From Lineus longissimus (taxonomy: Eukaryota > Nemertea > Pilidiophora > Heteronemertea > Lineidae), in the NCBI RefSeq assembly GCF_910592395.1, contig NC_088309.1, forward strand, positions 5,086,501 through 5,150,500: DNA of 64,000 nucleotides, written 5' to 3'. Positions 63,201 to 64,000 of the stretch are shown piece after piece. Below the pieces are notes generated by a model. It was not told where the DNA came from. It worked only from the letters and a program-made list of their open reading frames with translations, and did not search any database. Position 1 is the first letter of the stretch; each line of letters starts with the position of its first letter. A program made the position numbers and the translations under genes.

Positions 63201-64000
63201 GTACATTTTCTTAACAATTTGCATGTCAAATTTAACACTCTGTTTCATTATTCGTACATTCGTACATTTCCTTAACAATTTGCTCATCAATTTTAACACT
63301 CTGTTTCATTATTCGTACATTTCTTTAACAATTTGCATGTCAATTTTAACACTCTGTTTCATGATTTGTACATTTCCTTAACAACTCGCATGTCGATTTT
63401 AACACTCTTTTTCATTATTCGTACCTTTCTTTAACAATTTCCATGTCAATTATAACACTTTGTTTCATTATTTATACATGTCCTTAACAATTTTGCATGT
63501 CAATTTTTAAATTCTGTTTCATTATTCGTACATTCGTACATTTCTGTAACAATTTGCTCCTCAATTTTAACACTCTGTTTCATTATTCGTACATTCGTAC
63601 ATTTCCTTAACAATTTGCTCATCAATTTTAACGCTCTGTTTCATTATTCGTACATTTCCTTAACAATTTGCATGTCCATTTTAACACTCTGTTTCATTAT
63701 TCGTACATTTCCTTCACAATTTTCTCGTCAATTTTAACACTCTGTTTCATTATTCGTACATTTCATTAACAATTTGCTGATCAATTTTTAAACTCTGTTT
63801 CATTATTCGTACAATTTCTGAACAATTTGCTCAATAATTTTAACACTCTGTTTCATTATTCGTACATTTCCTTAACACTTTGCATGTCAATTTTAACACT
63901 CTGTTTCATTATTCGTACATTTCTTTAACAATTTGCATGTCAATTTTAACACTCTGTTTCATGATTTGTACATTTCCTTAACAATTTCCATGTCAATTTT
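60222..64000. repeat. 53-bp AT-rich satellite array, continues past the window
   Basis: About 70 head-to-tail monomers of about 53 bases. A monomer reads roughly TTAACAATTTGCATGTCAAT, then TTTAACACTCTGTTTCATTA, then TTCGTACATTTCC. Variation is concentrated at TTTGCATGTC versus TTTGCTCGTC or TTTGCTCATC, and at ATTATTCGTAC versus ATGATTTGTAC or ATTATTTATAC. Some monomers carry a 9-base insertion (extra CATTCGTAC). The left edge (60222-60600) is more diverged. Larger blocks are repeated within the array. The open frames at 62739-62948 and 63166-63381 are products of the repeat. Confidence 0.95.

Noticed and set aside
62739-63381. Open frames of 69-71 codons with repeated HYSYISLT-like text
   Set aside because: They are translations of the 53-bp satellite; three monomers equal 53 codons, so stop-free stretches arise by chance.
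60222-64000. CRISPR-like regular repeat array
   Set aside because: There is no alternation of identical repeats with unique spacers. The monomers are contiguous and vary along their whole length, and the window is eukaryotic.

Overview
The window is nuclear DNA of an animal. It has many short exons with GT-AG introns, AATAAA signals, long AT-rich introns, small inverted-repeat transposable elements and a large satellite array. The protein set (MORC2-like, CUSTOS, TMEM248, MNT, KIAA0825, alpha-arrestin, ninjurin), the moderate intron sizes and the frequent TACATGTA-type palindromes suggest a marine invertebrate bilaterian, such as an amphioxus, hemichordate, echinoderm or lophotrochozoan. I cannot decide among these from the sequence alone.

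Layout. 1-1623 (+): 3' part of a TRP-like ankyrin channel, cut by the window edge. 2225-11176 (-): MORC2-like chromatin ATPase. 12083-14037 (+): CUSTOS. 15721-18250 (-): TMEM248. 19051-23532 (+): the MAX-partner bHLHZip repressor MNT. About 25.6-27.3 kb: a diverged tandem repeat array. 28465-37345 (-): KIAA0825 homologue in 20 coding exons. 39792-54378 (-): alpha-arrestin with a 7.7 kb first intron that holds a minisatellite, a tRNA-like SINE relic and a foldback element. 55578-56911 (+): ninjurin. 56.9-60.2 kb: no recognised gene. 60222-64000: a 53-bp satellite array that runs off the window.

The first six genes strictly alternate strand, giving two close head-to-head pairs (MORC2/CUSTOS and TMEM248/MNT, each with less than 1 kb between start codons) that probably share promoters. 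The alpha-arrestin and ninjurin genes are also divergent, 1.2 kb apart. I joined exons by hand from splice sites, reading phase and similarity to remembered protein families. For six genes the summed exon lengths are exact multiples of three and give 693, 350, 329, 672, 1427 and 368 residues; ninjurin gives 158. I see no functional pathway linking the neighbours. I found no clearly new biological system. The most unusual items are the shortened MORC2-like protein, the nested higher-order structure of the satellite, the TTAA-bounded mini-elements, and an E-box plus octamer in the promoter of the E-box binding factor MNT.
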